Source: Emticicia sp. BO119 (GTDB taxonomy: Bacteria > Bacteroidota > Bacteroidia > Cytophagales > Spirosomataceae). Taken from it: DNA of 64,000 bases. Below the pieces are notes generated by a model. The model was not told the origin of the DNA. It saw nothing but the letters and a program-made list of their open reading frames with translations, and did not search any database. Each line of letters opens with the position of its first letter. The first letter of the stretch is position 1. The position numbers and the translations under genes were made by a program. The stretch is from positions 558,001 to 622,000 of the forward strand of contig NZ_JACETV010000002.1 in the NCBI RefSeq assembly GCF_013912375.1, in the 5' to 3' direction. This document shows positions 45,871 to 54,172 of this stretch, one piece after another.

Positions 45871-46121
45871 GCACAATTTTTTCCGGTAAAGATAAAAAAA
45901 ATTGACAGATTTGTTTGCTCTGTTAACTGCAATTATTCTTGTACGTTTTTTTGAATGAGGGACTCTCCCTTTGCAGTTCATACATTTAATACCTTTGAAT
46001 AATAAACCTTAAGATTAACAGTAGATTTATACGCTTTAAGTTGGTTTTTACGATTTTTTATCTACCTTTACTATTAACACGGGGAAGAAACTACCCTCAT
46101 AGCCATTAGAAAACCGTTGTC

Positions 46122-46370
46122 ATGAAAAAAGAAGCAAAAAAAATTACCTTCCAGGCACAGGTATTGGATGCTCTGAAGAAAAGCGAACTCAGTCCGCATG
46201 AAATTGTGGAAAATGATTGCAAGATTTGTTTAATGATTAAAATCTGCGGAGACCTTATACATGATAAACTGAAGCTCCTTGTAGGCCTACTGGATAAGTC
46301 GAAATTAAAGTACAATTCTTCATTTTCACCTAAAGCAGGCATAATAAATATTTCTGTTTTTAAGGAATAA
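46122..46370 (+). CDS. Small hypothetical protein
   Basis: 82 residues, not recognised. It is rich in Lys and helical (TFQAQVLDALKKSELSPHEIVENDCKICLMIKICGDLIHDKLKLLVGLLDKSK), with three cysteines (DCKIC, IC) in the middle. No signal peptide or transmembrane helix. A candidate promoter ahead (TTGG near 46041, TACCTTTA near 46063) and a 35-base gap to the NYN gene support it being real and possibly co-transcribed. Confidence 0.55.
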   Translation: MKKEAKKITFQAQVLDALKKSELSPHEIVENDCKICLMIKICGDLIHDKLKLLVGLLDKSKLKYNSSFSPKAGIINISVFKE

Positions 46371-46405
46371 AATTAAATACCAAAGTTTTATAATATACCA
46401 TTTGG

Positions 46406-47158
46406 ATGGATTTACCAAGTTCTATTAATATCGCCTTACTTATTGACGCTGATAATGCACAACCAAAATTACTAAAACAAATTATTGAAGAAGTTTCAAA
46501 ATATGGTAAAGCTACAATCAGAAGAATTTATGGCGACTGGACAAACACCTCATTAAATAGTTGGAAGACAAGCCTGAATGATTTTTCATTTAATCCTATT
46601 CAGAAATTTTCTTATACAACAGGTAAGAACTCTACGGATAGCTCACTGATTATTGATGCAATGGATATTTTGCATAGTCAAAAAGTAGGAGGTTTCTGTA
46701 TCGTTTCAAGTGATAGTGATTATACAGGACTGGCTAAAAGAATTAGAGAAGAAGGAATTTTTGTGATGGGAATAGGTGAAAAAAAAACTCCTATGGCATT
46801 TGTACAGTCTTGTGAAATATTTACTTATTGCGAGAATATTGCTCTTGAAATAACTGCACCTGTAACAAGTATCAAAGATAAAAGGAGAAAGAAGAGCAAA
46901 AGCCCTGTGCCTGTTGTTCCACCCTTTGCTTCACTCATCGATAAAGCCTTTGATATTACAGTAAACGAAGATACAGAAACACATATCTCAAAGGTTGGAA
47001 TAACCATCAGAAAGATAGACCCTGCTTTTGACCCCAGAGCATTTGGATTCAAAAATCTGACTCAATTGTTTGAAAATCTCCCGAATTATACAGTTATAAA
47101 AAATCAGGTTGGTGGGTTCAATCACCCATTAGTAAGAAGAAATCCCCCATCTTCTTAA
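46406..47158 (+). CDS. NYN-domain (PIN-like) nuclease with C-terminal LOTUS/OST-HTH domain
   Basis: 250 residues. The NYN domain (about 5-150) has the acidic active-site set in LLIDADNAQ (near 11), DSSLIIDAMD (near 77) and IVSSDSDYTGL (near 99), as in LabA/DUF88 and human MARF1-type nucleases. After a basic linker (DKRRKKSKSPVP) a LOTUS/OST-HTH-like winged helix (about 170-250, VGITIRKIDPAFDPRAFGFKNLTQLFENLP) should bind RNA. It is probably an RNase acting on structured RNA; its targets are unknown. Confidence 0.88.
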   Translation: MDLPSSINIALLIDADNAQPKLLKQIIEEVSKYGKATIRRIYGDWTNTSLNSWKTSLNDFSFNPIQKFSYTTGKNSTDSSLIIDAMDILHSQKVGGFCIVSSDSDYTGLAKRIREEGIFVMGIGEKKTPMAFVQSCEIFTYCENIALEITAPVTSIKDKRRKKSKSPVPVVPPFASLIDKAFDITVNEDTETHISKVGITIRKIDPAFDPRAFGFKNLTQLFENLPNYTVIKNQVGGFNHPLVRRNPPSS

Positions 47159-47305
47159 AACACCATTCGCTCAGTCATTTACTGCAATTGGTTGTCTAAT
47201 TCAACATTACTCAATCAAATTAACTCCTTAAAACAGCCTATACTTTTTTGATAGCAATTAGTAAAAATATATTATTGTAAAAAAATCATTAACTACAGCT
47301 AATCT

Positions 47306-47941
47306 ATGAAGCCCAGTATTAAGTTGCTACAAGAGAAATTTACGGGTATATTCGAGTTTGAATTATTGCAGGAGTTATCAGAAGTCGGAAATTACACAAC
47401 CATTGACGAAGGCCATATACTCATGCAAGTAGGCGGTTATATACGTTCTGTACCGATTATTCTTCAAGGTTCTATCAAGATTCTCAGACCAGATAATGAG
47501 GGGAGAGAGGCTTTATTATATTATCTCGGAGGTATGGATTCATGTGCTATGTCTTTAACTTGTTGTTTAGGACAAAAAAGAAGTGAAATAATGGCCGTGG
47601 CCGAAGAAAAAACGACACTTATCAGTGTGCCTGTAGAAAAAGTTGAAGAGTGGATGACCAAATATAATTCATGGAAATATTTTGTTTTTATGACCTATCA
47701 GAAAAGATTTGAAGATTTGCTGAATACGATTGACCAGATAGCTTTTCATAAATTAGATGACCGTTTATTGATGCTCTTAAAAAAGAAAGCAAAAGCTTGT
47801 GACTGTAAAGTATTGGTAACTACCCACGAAGAATTAGCCAATGAGTTAGCTACTTCAAGAGAAGTTGTTTCGCGATTATTAAAGCAATTGGAAAAAATGA
47901 ATAAAGTAAGATTGTCAAGAAATAAAATAGACTTGCTTTAG
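47306..47941 (+). CDS. Crp/Fnr-family regulator with cysteine cluster
   Basis: 211 residues: a cyclic-nucleotide-binding-like beta barrel (about 10-120) and a winged HTH (about 150-205, THEELANELATSREVVSRLLKQLEK). The effector domain has cysteines at 80, 86 and 87 (DSCAMSLTCCLGQKR) and lacks the cAMP phosphate-binding Arg motif. It precedes the persulfide-handling operon, which carries a Crp/Fnr-like operator (48129-48144). I infer a redox or sulfane-sulfur sensor that activates that operon. It has its own terminator. Confidence 0.88.
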   Translation: MKPSIKLLQEKFTGIFEFELLQELSEVGNYTTIDEGHILMQVGGYIRSVPIILQGSIKILRPDNEGREALLYYLGGMDSCAMSLTCCLGQKRSEIMAVAEEKTTLISVPVEKVEEWMTKYNSWKYFVFMTYQKRFEDLLNTIDQIAFHKLDDRLLMLLKKKAKACDCKVLVTTHEELANELATSREVVSRLLKQLEKMNKVRLSRNKIDLL

Positions 47942-47966
47942 CCTTAATTCTCATTGGGTATTTAGT

Positions 47967-48005
47967 AAGAGTGGCTTGCCTGAACGCAAGCCACTCTTGT
48001 TTTTT
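47967..48005 (+). terminator. Rho-independent terminator of the crp/fnr-type gene
   Basis: aagagtggcttgc (47967-47979) and gcaagccactctt (47986-47998) form a perfect 13-base stem followed by a T-run. It shows that the regulator gene is transcribed apart from the sulfur operon. Confidence 0.9.
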
Positions 48006-48128
48006 GTGCCAAGTCAATACGGACAGGTCTTTTAAAATATGATTCTAATCATTATTTCTCTTAAAAAGCCCTCATATCTTTAGGTAAAAGATACTATTTA
48101 CTACAAAACTGTATAGACTTGAGTTGAG

Positions 48129-48144
48129 TGTGAGAAATGTTACA
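48129..48144 (+). promoter_or_regulatory. Crp/Fnr-type operator upstream of the sulfur operon
   Basis: TGTGA-gaaatg-TTACA matches the Crp/Fnr consensus TGTGA-N6-TCACA with one mismatch. Its centre (48136.5) lies about 41 bases before the start site predicted from the -7 element at 48166-48173, the spacing of class II activation. No TTTG is found at -33, as expected for an activator-dependent promoter. Confidence 0.55.
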
Positions 48145-48165
48145 GATGTATATAAGAGCAGGCCA

Positions 48166-48173
48166 TAACTTTG
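48166..48173 (+). promoter_or_regulatory. -7 element of the sulfur operon promoter
   Basis: TAACTTTG matches TAnnTTTG exactly and lies 44 bases before the ATG at 48217. It lacks a good -33 partner. Confidence 0.55.
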
Positions 48174-48216
48174 TTGTAAAGATTATTAAAATTTAAAACC
48201 AGACACATTTAAATTT

Positions 48217-49638
48217 ATGAAAGTTGAACAAATTTATACAGGTTGCTTAGCTGAAGCAGCCTATTATATAGAATCAGACGGTGAAGCAGCCATTATTGAC
48301 CCGCTTCGTGAAAGCAAGCCTTATATTCAAAGAGCTGACAGAGACAATGCCCAGATAAAGTATGTTTTTGAAACGCATTTTCATGCTGATTTTGTATCTG
48401 GCCATATCGAACTGGCAAATAAAACAGGTGCAACAATTATATTTGGGCCAACGGCTAAACCTGCCTATGCAGCACATATTGCCGAAGATGGAGAAGTGTT
48501 TAAGGTTGGGAAGGTATCTATTAAAGTATTGCATACACCCGGACACACAATGGAATCTTCCTGCTATTTATTGAGCGATGAAAACGGAAAAGAAGTAGGG
48601 CTGTTTTCTGGAGATACCTTGTTTATCAATGATGTCGGTCGCCCTGATTTAGCACAACACGTAATTGCCGAATTAACACAGGAAAAATTAGCCGGGCATT
48701 TATACGACTCACTCCGTAATAAAATTATGCCCCTCAGTGATGACATTATTGTCTACCCTAATCATGGAGCAGGCAGTGCCTGTGGTAAAAATATGAGCAA
48801 GGAAACAACAGACACGTTAGGTCATCAGAAAAAAGTTAATTATGCACTTGATGTAAACCTCTCAAAAGAACAGTTCGTAAAAGAAGTACTTACTGGCCTT
48901 GTGCCTCCTCCGGGATATTTCCCTTACAATGTATTAATGAATCTGAAAGGCTATGAGAGTTTAGACAAAGTAATTGACAGAGGCGGCAAGGCTTTGAATG
49001 TAAGAGAATTTGAGGTGGCTTTACATGAAACCAGTGCCTTGTTGCTGGATACACGCAAAGCCGAAGATTTTGCTTTAGGGTTTATTCCGGGTGCAATCAA
49101 TATCGGACTTGACGGCCAGTTTGCATCATGGGTTGGTACTTTGATTCCTGACTTGAAACAGCCTGTTCTATTAATAAGCGATAAAGGAAAAGAAGAAGAG
49201 GCGGTTTTGCGCATGGCAAGAGTAGGCTATGATAATTGCATAGGATTTCTGGAGGGTGGTTTTGATGCATGGAAAAAAGCAGGTAAAGAAACAGAGACAG
49301 TAGAAACAATAACCGCCGAAGCATTTGCCGAACTACATAATACTCAAACCGGCATAGCTGTGATTGACGTAAGGAAAAAAAGTGAATATGACTCAGAACA
49401 CATCATAGATGCCGAAAATATGCCACTTGATTTTCTGAATAATTATATGGCACAGATTAACCCCGACAAAACATATTATATACATTGTGCCGGAGGGTAT
49501 CGTTCTATGGTTGCTATTTCAATTTTAAAGGCACGTGGCTATACTCATCTGATAAATATAACAGGTGGGTTTGAGGCAATCAAAGCTACCAGCAAAGTAA
49601 ATATCAGCCAATATGTTTGTCCAACTACGCTGCTGTAG
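48217..49638 (+). CDS. Persulfide dioxygenase-like MBL protein fused to two rhodanese domains
   Basis: 473 residues. An ETHE1-like metallo-beta-lactamase domain (about 1-230) with THFHADFVSGH at 53-63 (His54, His56, Asp58), HTPGHTMES near 108 and the second-shell SGDTLFINDVGRPDL near 129-143. Rhodanese domain 1 (about 260-350) has VLLISDKG where the catalytic Cys should be, so it is inactive. Rhodanese domain 2 (about 370-473) has Cys424 in HCAGGYRSM. It should oxidise glutathione- or thiol-persulfide to sulfite, with the rhodanese passing sulfur. First gene of a five-gene operon for sulfane sulfur. Confidence 0.92.
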   Translation: MKVEQIYTGCLAEAAYYIESDGEAAIIDPLRESKPYIQRADRDNAQIKYVFETHFHADFVSGHIELANKTGATIIFGPTAKPAYAAHIAEDGEVFKVGKVSIKVLHTPGHTMESSCYLLSDENGKEVGLFSGDTLFINDVGRPDLAQHVIAELTQEKLAGHLYDSLRNKIMPLSDDIIVYPNHGAGSACGKNMSKETTDTLGHQKKVNYALDVNLSKEQFVKEVLTGLVPPPGYFPYNVLMNLKGYESLDKVIDRGGKALNVREFEVALHETSALLLDTRKAEDFALGFIPGAINIGLDGQFASWVGTLIPDLKQPVLLISDKGKEEEAVLRMARVGYDNCIGFLEGGFDAWKKAGKETETVETITAEAFAELHNTQTGIAVIDVRKKSEYDSEHIIDAENMPLDFLNNYMAQINPDKTYYIHCAGGYRSMVAISILKARGYTHLINITGGFEAIKATSKVNISQYVCPTTLL

Positions 49639-49736
49639 AAGCAAAAAAGTTTTTAGACTTATGTAACAAAAATCACAGTAAAAAAAAGAGAGATTGTTGA
49701 AATTTGTAGTATCATTAATTTTAATCATCTAAAAAA

Positions 49737-50063
49737 ATGTTCGATTTTTTTAAAACAAAAAAACAGTATCAGGATTTATCAGGTCAGGCTTTTAAACAAT
49801 TGTTGACAGAAAATACAAATACCGTATTGCTTGATGTCCGTACTGCAGGTGAATATCACCAGGGAGCTATCAAAGGGGCACTAAATGTAGATATAATGGG
49901 AGCAGATTTTCAGAAAAAAGTAGCCGGTTTCGACCCTCTCAAGACCTATCTGATCTATTGCAGAAGTGGTAATCGTAGTGCGCAGGCATGTAATTATATG
50001 GCAGGTTTAGGGTTCAGGAATGTATATAACCTCTCAGGAGGAATAGGAAGTTTTCCACGTTAA
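49737..50063 (+). CDS. Rhodanese-like sulfurtransferase
   Basis: 108 residues, a single rhodanese domain with active-site Cys75 in YCRSGNRSAQA. It takes up sulfane sulfur as a Cys-persulfide. It lies 98 bases after the persulfide dioxygenase gene and 11 bases before the next small membrane-protein gene, so it belongs to the same operon. The YCRSGNRS loop resembles the PspE/YgaP type. Confidence 0.92.
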   Translation: MFDFFKTKKQYQDLSGQAFKQLLTENTNTVLLDVRTAGEYHQGAIKGALNVDIMGADFQKKVAGFDPLKTYLIYCRSGNRSAQACNYMAGLGFRNVYNLSGGIGSFPR

Positions 50064-50074
50064 AAGCTGATAAC

Positions 50075-50281
50075 ATGAATACCTTATTGAAAGACTGGAA
50101 CTTAATACGAATCTTAAGACTGATAGCCGGAGTGACGATTATTTCTATGTCCATAGCAGAAGATCAGCTTATTTTAAGTATCATTGGCTTTTTCTTACTT
50201 GCCCAGGCCATTTTTAATAGTGGATGTGGTGTAAACGGATGCAACATTCCTTCTGACAGACGGAATAGACGGAGGAGCTAA
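50075..50281 (+). CDS. YgaP-like small membrane protein (DUF2892)
   Basis: 68 residues with two hydrophobic helices (about 13-28 and 30-50) and a Cys-rich tail (NSGCGVNGCNI). The first half, LIRILRLIAGVTIISMSI, matches the DUF2892 fold, which forms the membrane part of rhodanese YgaP in other bacteria. Here it is a separate gene next to a soluble rhodanese. It may bring the sulfurtransferase to the membrane; this is inference. Confidence 0.8.
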   Translation: MNTLLKDWNLIRILRLIAGVTIISMSIAEDQLILSIIGFFLLAQAIFNSGCGVNGCNIPSDRRNRRRS

Positions 50282-50293
50282 ACAGATAATTAT

Positions 50294-50497
50294 ATGAAAT
50301 ATGTTAAATTTCTGACTTGGATTGGTACGGGCTTAGGAGCCATAGGAGGATACCTGTATTGGAAAGAAATAGGGTGTATCACAGGTACTTGTCCATTGAA
50401 ATCGCAATGGCAAACAATGATTCCTATAGGTGCCTACTTTGGTTTTGTGGTTGGTGATTTGGTGAAAAGCCTGGTGATGCCTGATAAAAAAAGTTAG
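50294..50497 (+). CDS. Small membrane protein (DUF6132-like)
   Basis: 67 residues with two hydrophobic segments and a conserved Cys pair (GCITGTCPLKSQ). It resembles the small proteins that I recall as DUF6132, found with rhodaneses in Bacteroidota. The Cys pair may carry sulfur or bind metal. The start lies 12 bases after the previous stop. Confidence 0.7.
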   Translation: MKYVKFLTWIGTGLGAIGGYLYWKEIGCITGTCPLKSQWQTMIPIGAYFGFVVGDLVKSLVMPDKKS

Positions 50498-50555
50498 ATT
50501 TTTAAGCCAGAACATTAAGTCAAACAAATAACAATTTACTGTAAATTTCTGAAAT

Positions 50556-50759
50556 ATGAAAAATCTTGGTAAGATTGACCGTATCATTCGGTTGATGGTT
50601 TCTGTTGTGCTGATAGTATTATACTATACTGATGTAGTTTCAGGTACCTGGGGTATTTTAGCTATGGTGGTGGCAAGTATATTTGTCGTTACAAGCCTTG
50701 TTAGCTTTTGCCCGTTATACACAATTTTTGGTATAAATACCTGTAGTGTTAAAAAGTAA
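50556..50759 (+). CDS. YgaP-like small membrane protein (DUF2892), second copy
   Basis: 67 residues with two hydrophobic helices (IIRLMVSVVLIVLYYTDVV, GILAMVVASIFVVTSL) and the DUF2892 signature SFCPLYTIFGINTC. It is the last gene of the sulfur operon and is followed by a strong terminator. It is related to the 50075 protein. Function beyond membrane association of the sulfurtransferase is unknown. Confidence 0.8.
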   Translation: MKNLGKIDRIIRLMVSVVLIVLYYTDVVSGTWGILAMVVASIFVVTSLVSFCPLYTIFGINTCSVKK

Positions 50760-50781
50760 GCAAATAGCATACTTTAACCAG

Positions 50782-50815
50782 AAAATCCTATCGCTTTAAA
50801 CGATAGGATTTTTTG
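50782..50815 (+). terminator. Rho-independent terminator of the sulfur operon
   Basis: aaaatcctatcg (50782-50793) and cgataggatttt (50801-50812) form a perfect stem followed by further T residues. Confidence 0.9.
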
Positions 50816-50865
50816 TTTTCGGGTTAAGCTCAGAGGGCAAAATTAGTAAAAAATCATTCCATCAA

Positions 50866-50904
50866 CGTACGCTATCGGACAAGTCAACTGTACGATTTCG
50901 GACA
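50866..50904 (+). promoter_or_regulatory. Tandem 16-base direct repeat upstream of padR
   Basis: cgtacgctatcggaca (50866-50881) and tgtacgatttcggaca (50889-50904) share 12 of 16 bases and start 23 bases apart, about two helical turns. This suggests two sites bound side by side by one regulator. No protein is assigned. Confidence 0.45.
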
Positions 50905-50969
50905 CTTTATTTTAAGGGAAATAGTCGGAATACCATATTTTAGTGGGTTTTTCGGCTTGGCATATCATT

Positions 50970-51053
50970 TGTTCTACAAAAGTTGATGTAATTTTACCAG
51001 CAAAATCCAGAAGCCCGGTAAATCACTCAATTAATATGTTCTACAAAAGTTGA
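50970..51053 (+). promoter_or_regulatory. Pair of identical 17-base sites before padR (candidate PadR operator)
   Basis: tgttctacaaaagttga occurs at 50970-50986 and again at 51037-51053, 67 bases apart. Each contains an imperfect dyad TTCTAC-aaaa-GTTGA(A). The second copy ends 14 bases before the padR start codon, fitting self-repression; this is inference. Confidence 0.5.
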
Positions 51054-51067
51054 AATAATAGAATTGT

Positions 51068-51403
51068 ATGAAAAGAACGTACTTAGGTGAATTTGAAGAA
51101 ATAGTGTTATTGACCGTTGCGATTTTGGGCGACAAAGCTTATGGAGTGTCAATCACAGAAGAAATAGAACAACAAACAGGACGGTCGGTGAGTGTCAGCG
51201 CAGTACACGCAGCCTTGCATCGCCTGGAAGAAAAATACATGTTATCGTCTTATATGGGAGATGCCACTGCTGAAAGAGGCGGCCGTAGAAAACGCCTGTT
51301 TCAGGTAACAGCTTTAGGTAATCGCACACTTGACGAAATTCGCTTATTACGCAATCGTCTATGGGATAATATACCACTAAGAATTTTTTCAACATCGCGA
51401 TAG
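51068..51403 (+). CDS. PadR-family transcriptional regulator
   Basis: 111 residues: winged HTH with the PadR opening LGEFEEIVLLTVAILGDKAYGVSITEEIE, recognition region VSAVHAALHRLEEKYMLSS and the wing GGRRKRLFQVTALG. PadR proteins are dimeric repressors that often sense toxic small molecules. It is 70 bases upstream of five permease genes; in Cytophagales this order (padR then prefix-domain FtsX permeases) is common. It likely controls them and itself. Confidence 0.93.
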   Translation: MKRTYLGEFEEIVLLTVAILGDKAYGVSITEEIEQQTGRSVSVSAVHAALHRLEEKYMLSSYMGDATAERGGRRKRLFQVTALGNRTLDEIRLLRNRLWDNIPLRIFSTSR

Positions 51404-51418
51404 AGGGCATGAGGCTAA

Positions 51419-51458
51419 GGGCAGAGGTACATAACCCCATGCCCCAAGCCCTCTGCCC
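51419..51458. repeat. Hairpin between padR and the first permease gene
   Basis: GGGCAGAGG (51419-51427) and CCTCTGCCC (51450-51458) form a perfect 9-base stem; the loop holds ccccatgcccc. There is no T-run, so partial attenuation or RNA stability is more likely than full termination. Confidence 0.6.
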
Positions 51459-51473
51459 CATGCAACAGCAGAT

Positions 51474-54083
51474 ATGCAAAAGCCAACACCACCTCACTGG
51501 GCAGACCAATTATTAGTATGGTTTTGTGCGCCCCATTTATTGGAGGAAGTACAGGGGGATTTATATGAAAGATTTCAGAAAAACCTGAGATTATTTGGTG
51601 AGAAAACAGCCCGATGGGAATACATAAAAGGAGTATTAGGGTTTATCAAACCCTTTGCCTTAAAACGAAAAGCAGAAGTATCACCTTCTTTATACATACA
51701 AATTATGATAAGCAATTACTTTAAAATCGCATTCCGAAACCTGCGCCGTTACAAGGGTTATTCATTTATTAATATCTTCGGATTAGCCTCCGGTTTAGCT
51801 GTAGCTATACTTATTGGCTTGTGGATTTATGATGAAGTATCCTACAACAAATATTATCAGAATTACGACCGGATTGCAAAGGTCATGCAGGGTGCTACCA
51901 TTGACGGAGAGTTCGGAGCAGGGGGAGCCCAGCCTATTCCTTTGGGAACTATTTTGAAAACAGATTTCTCAGAAGATTTCAAACATGTAGTGATGTCTTC
52001 CTGGACTGGTGAGCATATTCTGTCGTATGGAAGTATGAAATTTACAAAAAAAGGCAATTACCTGAGCCCGGAAGCACCTGAGATGCTTACACTAAAGATG
52101 CTCAAAGGTACGAGAGGGGGATTAAAAGACCAGAACTCAATTTTATTGTCTGAATCAGTTGCAAAGGCACTTTTTGGATATGCCGACCCAATCGATAAGA
52201 TAGTTAAGATAGACAATAAACTACCAGTAAAAGTGACGGGCATTTATGAAGATTTTCCCTATAACACAGAGTTTAGGGATATGTCTTTCATTGCTCCCTG
52301 GGATTTGTATGTTTCATCAGAACCCTGGATTAAGGCTAATGCGCACTGGGGTAATAATTCCTGGCAAATTCTGGTGCAAATTGCTCCCAAAACTGATTTT
52401 GAGACAGTTTCTAAGAAGATTAAAGACTTAAGGTTGAAAAATGTCCCTGAAACAGCCTATATGAATCCCGAGATTTTTTTACACCCTATGAGCCGTTGGC
52501 ATTTGTATGGAGGATGGGATAAATTACGGAATCCTGAAGGACGGATACAATATGTATGGTTATTCGGAATCATTGGCGTATTCGTACTTCTTTTGGCTTG
52601 TATCAACTTTATGAATCTCTCAACGGCCCGTTCAGAGAAGCGTGCCAAAGAAGTAGGTATCCGTAAGGCGGTTGGTTCTGTTCGCTTACAGCTGATTTAC
52701 CAGTTTTTTAGCGAATCTTTATTAGTAGTTGCCTTTGCCTTCATACTATCATTGATTGTAGTATGGCTTATGCTCCCGTTTTTTAATGAAGTAGCAGATA
52801 AAAAACTCACCTTACTCTGGAAAGAGCCTGTTTTCTGGTTGATGGGCTTAGGTTTTAGTTTGATAACAGGTCTGATAGCCGGTAGCTATCCGGCATTATA
52901 TTTATCCTCCTTTCAACCTGTAAAAGTTCTGAAAGGTACTTTCAAAGCAGGGCGCTTTGCTGCTCTTCCCCGTAAAGTTCTGGTAGTAGTACAATTTACG
53001 GTTTCAGTAACATTAATTATCGGCACAATTATCGTCTTCCGCCAGATTCAGCACGCCAAAAATCGGCCGATTGGCTATGATCGTACTGGTATCATTACCG
53101 TTGATATGAACACACCCGAATTGCATGGTAAATATAATGCATTGCGGAGTGAGTTGAAAAGAACTGGAGCTGTTATAGAAATGGCCACCTCATCAACTGC
53201 AGCCACCCAATTAGGCTCACGTTTAGTCGGGTTTGATTGGCAGGGTAAAGACCCTAATTTCAAAGAACAATTGGGAGTGATGGCCGTAACACATGATTTT
53301 GGTAAAACAGTAGGTTGGCAATTTACGCAGGGACGGGATTTCTCAAGAACTTTTTCCACCGATTCTTCCGGCATAGTCTTGAATGAAACCGCGGTTAAAT
53401 ATATGGGGTTAAAAGATCCCGTCGGGAAAATTATCAAATGGAACGGCAATCCCTTTCAGGTATTAGGTGTAATTAAGGATATGGTGATGGAATCTCCATT
53501 TGAACCTGTCTACCAAACCGTTTTTGTTCTGAATTATAATTGGACACACGTAATCAATATCAAACTGAATCCTCAGTTGAGTGCCAGTGAATCACTGGCT
53601 AAAGTGGAAGGTGTATTCAGGAAATTTAATCCGGGTAGCCCGTTCGATTATAAATTTACAGACCAGCAATATGCTCTGAAGTTTTCTACAGAAGACCGTA
53701 TCGGTAGACTGGCAACTTTCTTTGCCATCCTCGCCATTTTCATTTCCTGTCTGGGCTTATTTGGTTTAGCTTCTTTTGTGGCCGAGCAACGCATCAAAGA
53801 AATCGGTATCCGCAAGGTATTGGGTGCAACAGTATTCAGTTTATGGCGTCTGTTATCAACAGAGTTTGTACTGTTTGTTCTGGCATCTCTGCTATTGGCA
53901 GTTCCGGTTTCCTATTATTTCATGAATAACTGGTTGCAGAAATATACTTATCGCATAGAAATATCCTGGTGGATTTTTGCCCTGTCAGGCTTAGGAGCGA
54001 TACTGATTACTTTACTGACAGTCAGCTATCAGGCTATTAAAGCCGCATTGATGAATCCGGTGAAGACTTTGAAAAGTGAGTGA
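51474..54083 (+). CDS. FtsX/MacB-type ABC permease with permease prefix domain (1 of 5)
   Basis: 869 residues. N-terminal permease prefix domain (about 1-65, PPHWADQLLVWFCAPHLLEEVQGDLYERFQ), then a MacB-like periplasmic core after a first helix (ISNYFKIAFRNLRRYKGYSFINI near 77), an FtsX domain with RSEKRAKEVGIRKAVGSVR near 385, a second helix (RKVLVVVQFTVSVTLIIGTII near 500), a second periplasmic part and the last FtsX domain (EQRIKEIGIRKVLGA near 770). It acts in the inner membrane as the permease of a MacB/LolCDE-like exporter. The ATPase is not encoded nearby. First gene after padR. Confidence 0.92.
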   Translation: MQKPTPPHWADQLLVWFCAPHLLEEVQGDLYERFQKNLRLFGEKTARWEYIKGVLGFIKPFALKRKAEVSPSLYIQIMISNYFKIAFRNLRRYKGYSFINIFGLASGLAVAILIGLWIYDEVSYNKYYQNYDRIAKVMQGATIDGEFGAGGAQPIPLGTILKTDFSEDFKHVVMSSWTGEHILSYGSMKFTKKGNYLSPEAPEMLTLKMLKGTRGGLKDQNSILLSESVAKALFGYADPIDKIVKIDNKLPVKVTGIYEDFPYNTEFRDMSFIAPWDLYVSSEPWIKANAHWGNNSWQILVQIAPKTDFETVSKKIKDLRLKNVPETAYMNPEIFLHPMSRWHLYGGWDKLRNPEGRIQYVWLFGIIGVFVLLLACINFMNLSTARSEKRAKEVGIRKAVGSVRLQLIYQFFSESLLVVAFAFILSLIVVWLMLPFFNEVADKKLTLLWKEPVFWLMGLGFSLITGLIAGSYPALYLSSFQPVKVLKGTFKAGRFAALPRKVLVVVQFTVSVTLIIGTIIVFRQIQHAKNRPIGYDRTGIITVDMNTPELHGKYNALRSELKRTGAVIEMATSSTAATQLGSRLVGFDWQGKDPNFKEQLGVMAVTHDFGKTVGWQFTQGRDFSRTFSTDSSGIVLNETAVKYMGLKDPVGKIIKWNGNPFQVLGVIKDMVMESPFEPVYQTVFVLNYNWTHVINIKLNPQLSASESLAKVEGVFRKFNPGSPFDYKFTDQQYALKFSTEDRIGRLATFFAILAIFISCLGLFGLASFVAEQRIKEIGIRKVLGATVFSLWRLLSTEFVLFVLASLLLAVPVSYYFMNNWLQKYTYRIEISWWIFALSGLGAILITLLTVSYQAIKAALMNPVKTLKSE

Positions 54084-54140
54084 ATGAGTGATTGAGTGAA
54101 TGAGTGATTAGGGTTTATTTTTATCAATCACTCATTCGCT
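54078..54140. repeat. Octamer repeat and stem-loop after permease 1
   Basis: Four 8-base units alternate, gagtgaat and gagtgatt (54078-54109), the first overlapping the stop codon of the permease gene. agtgaatgagtgatt (54095-54109) pairs with aatcactcattcgct (54126-54140) with one mismatch. It has no T-run. This may be a relic of an intergenic repeat. Confidence 0.7.
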
Positions 54141-54172
54141 AAATTACTCAATAAATAAAGACCCAAAATACT

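Noticed and set aside
45871-45981. N-terminal extension of the STAS-like protein
   Set aside because: The 37 residues are basic and unlike the family; the internal ATG matches the usual start.
51195-51509. Minus-strand ORF of 104 residues across padR and permease 1 start
   Set aside because: Antisense shadow with Cys/Trp-rich implausible composition.
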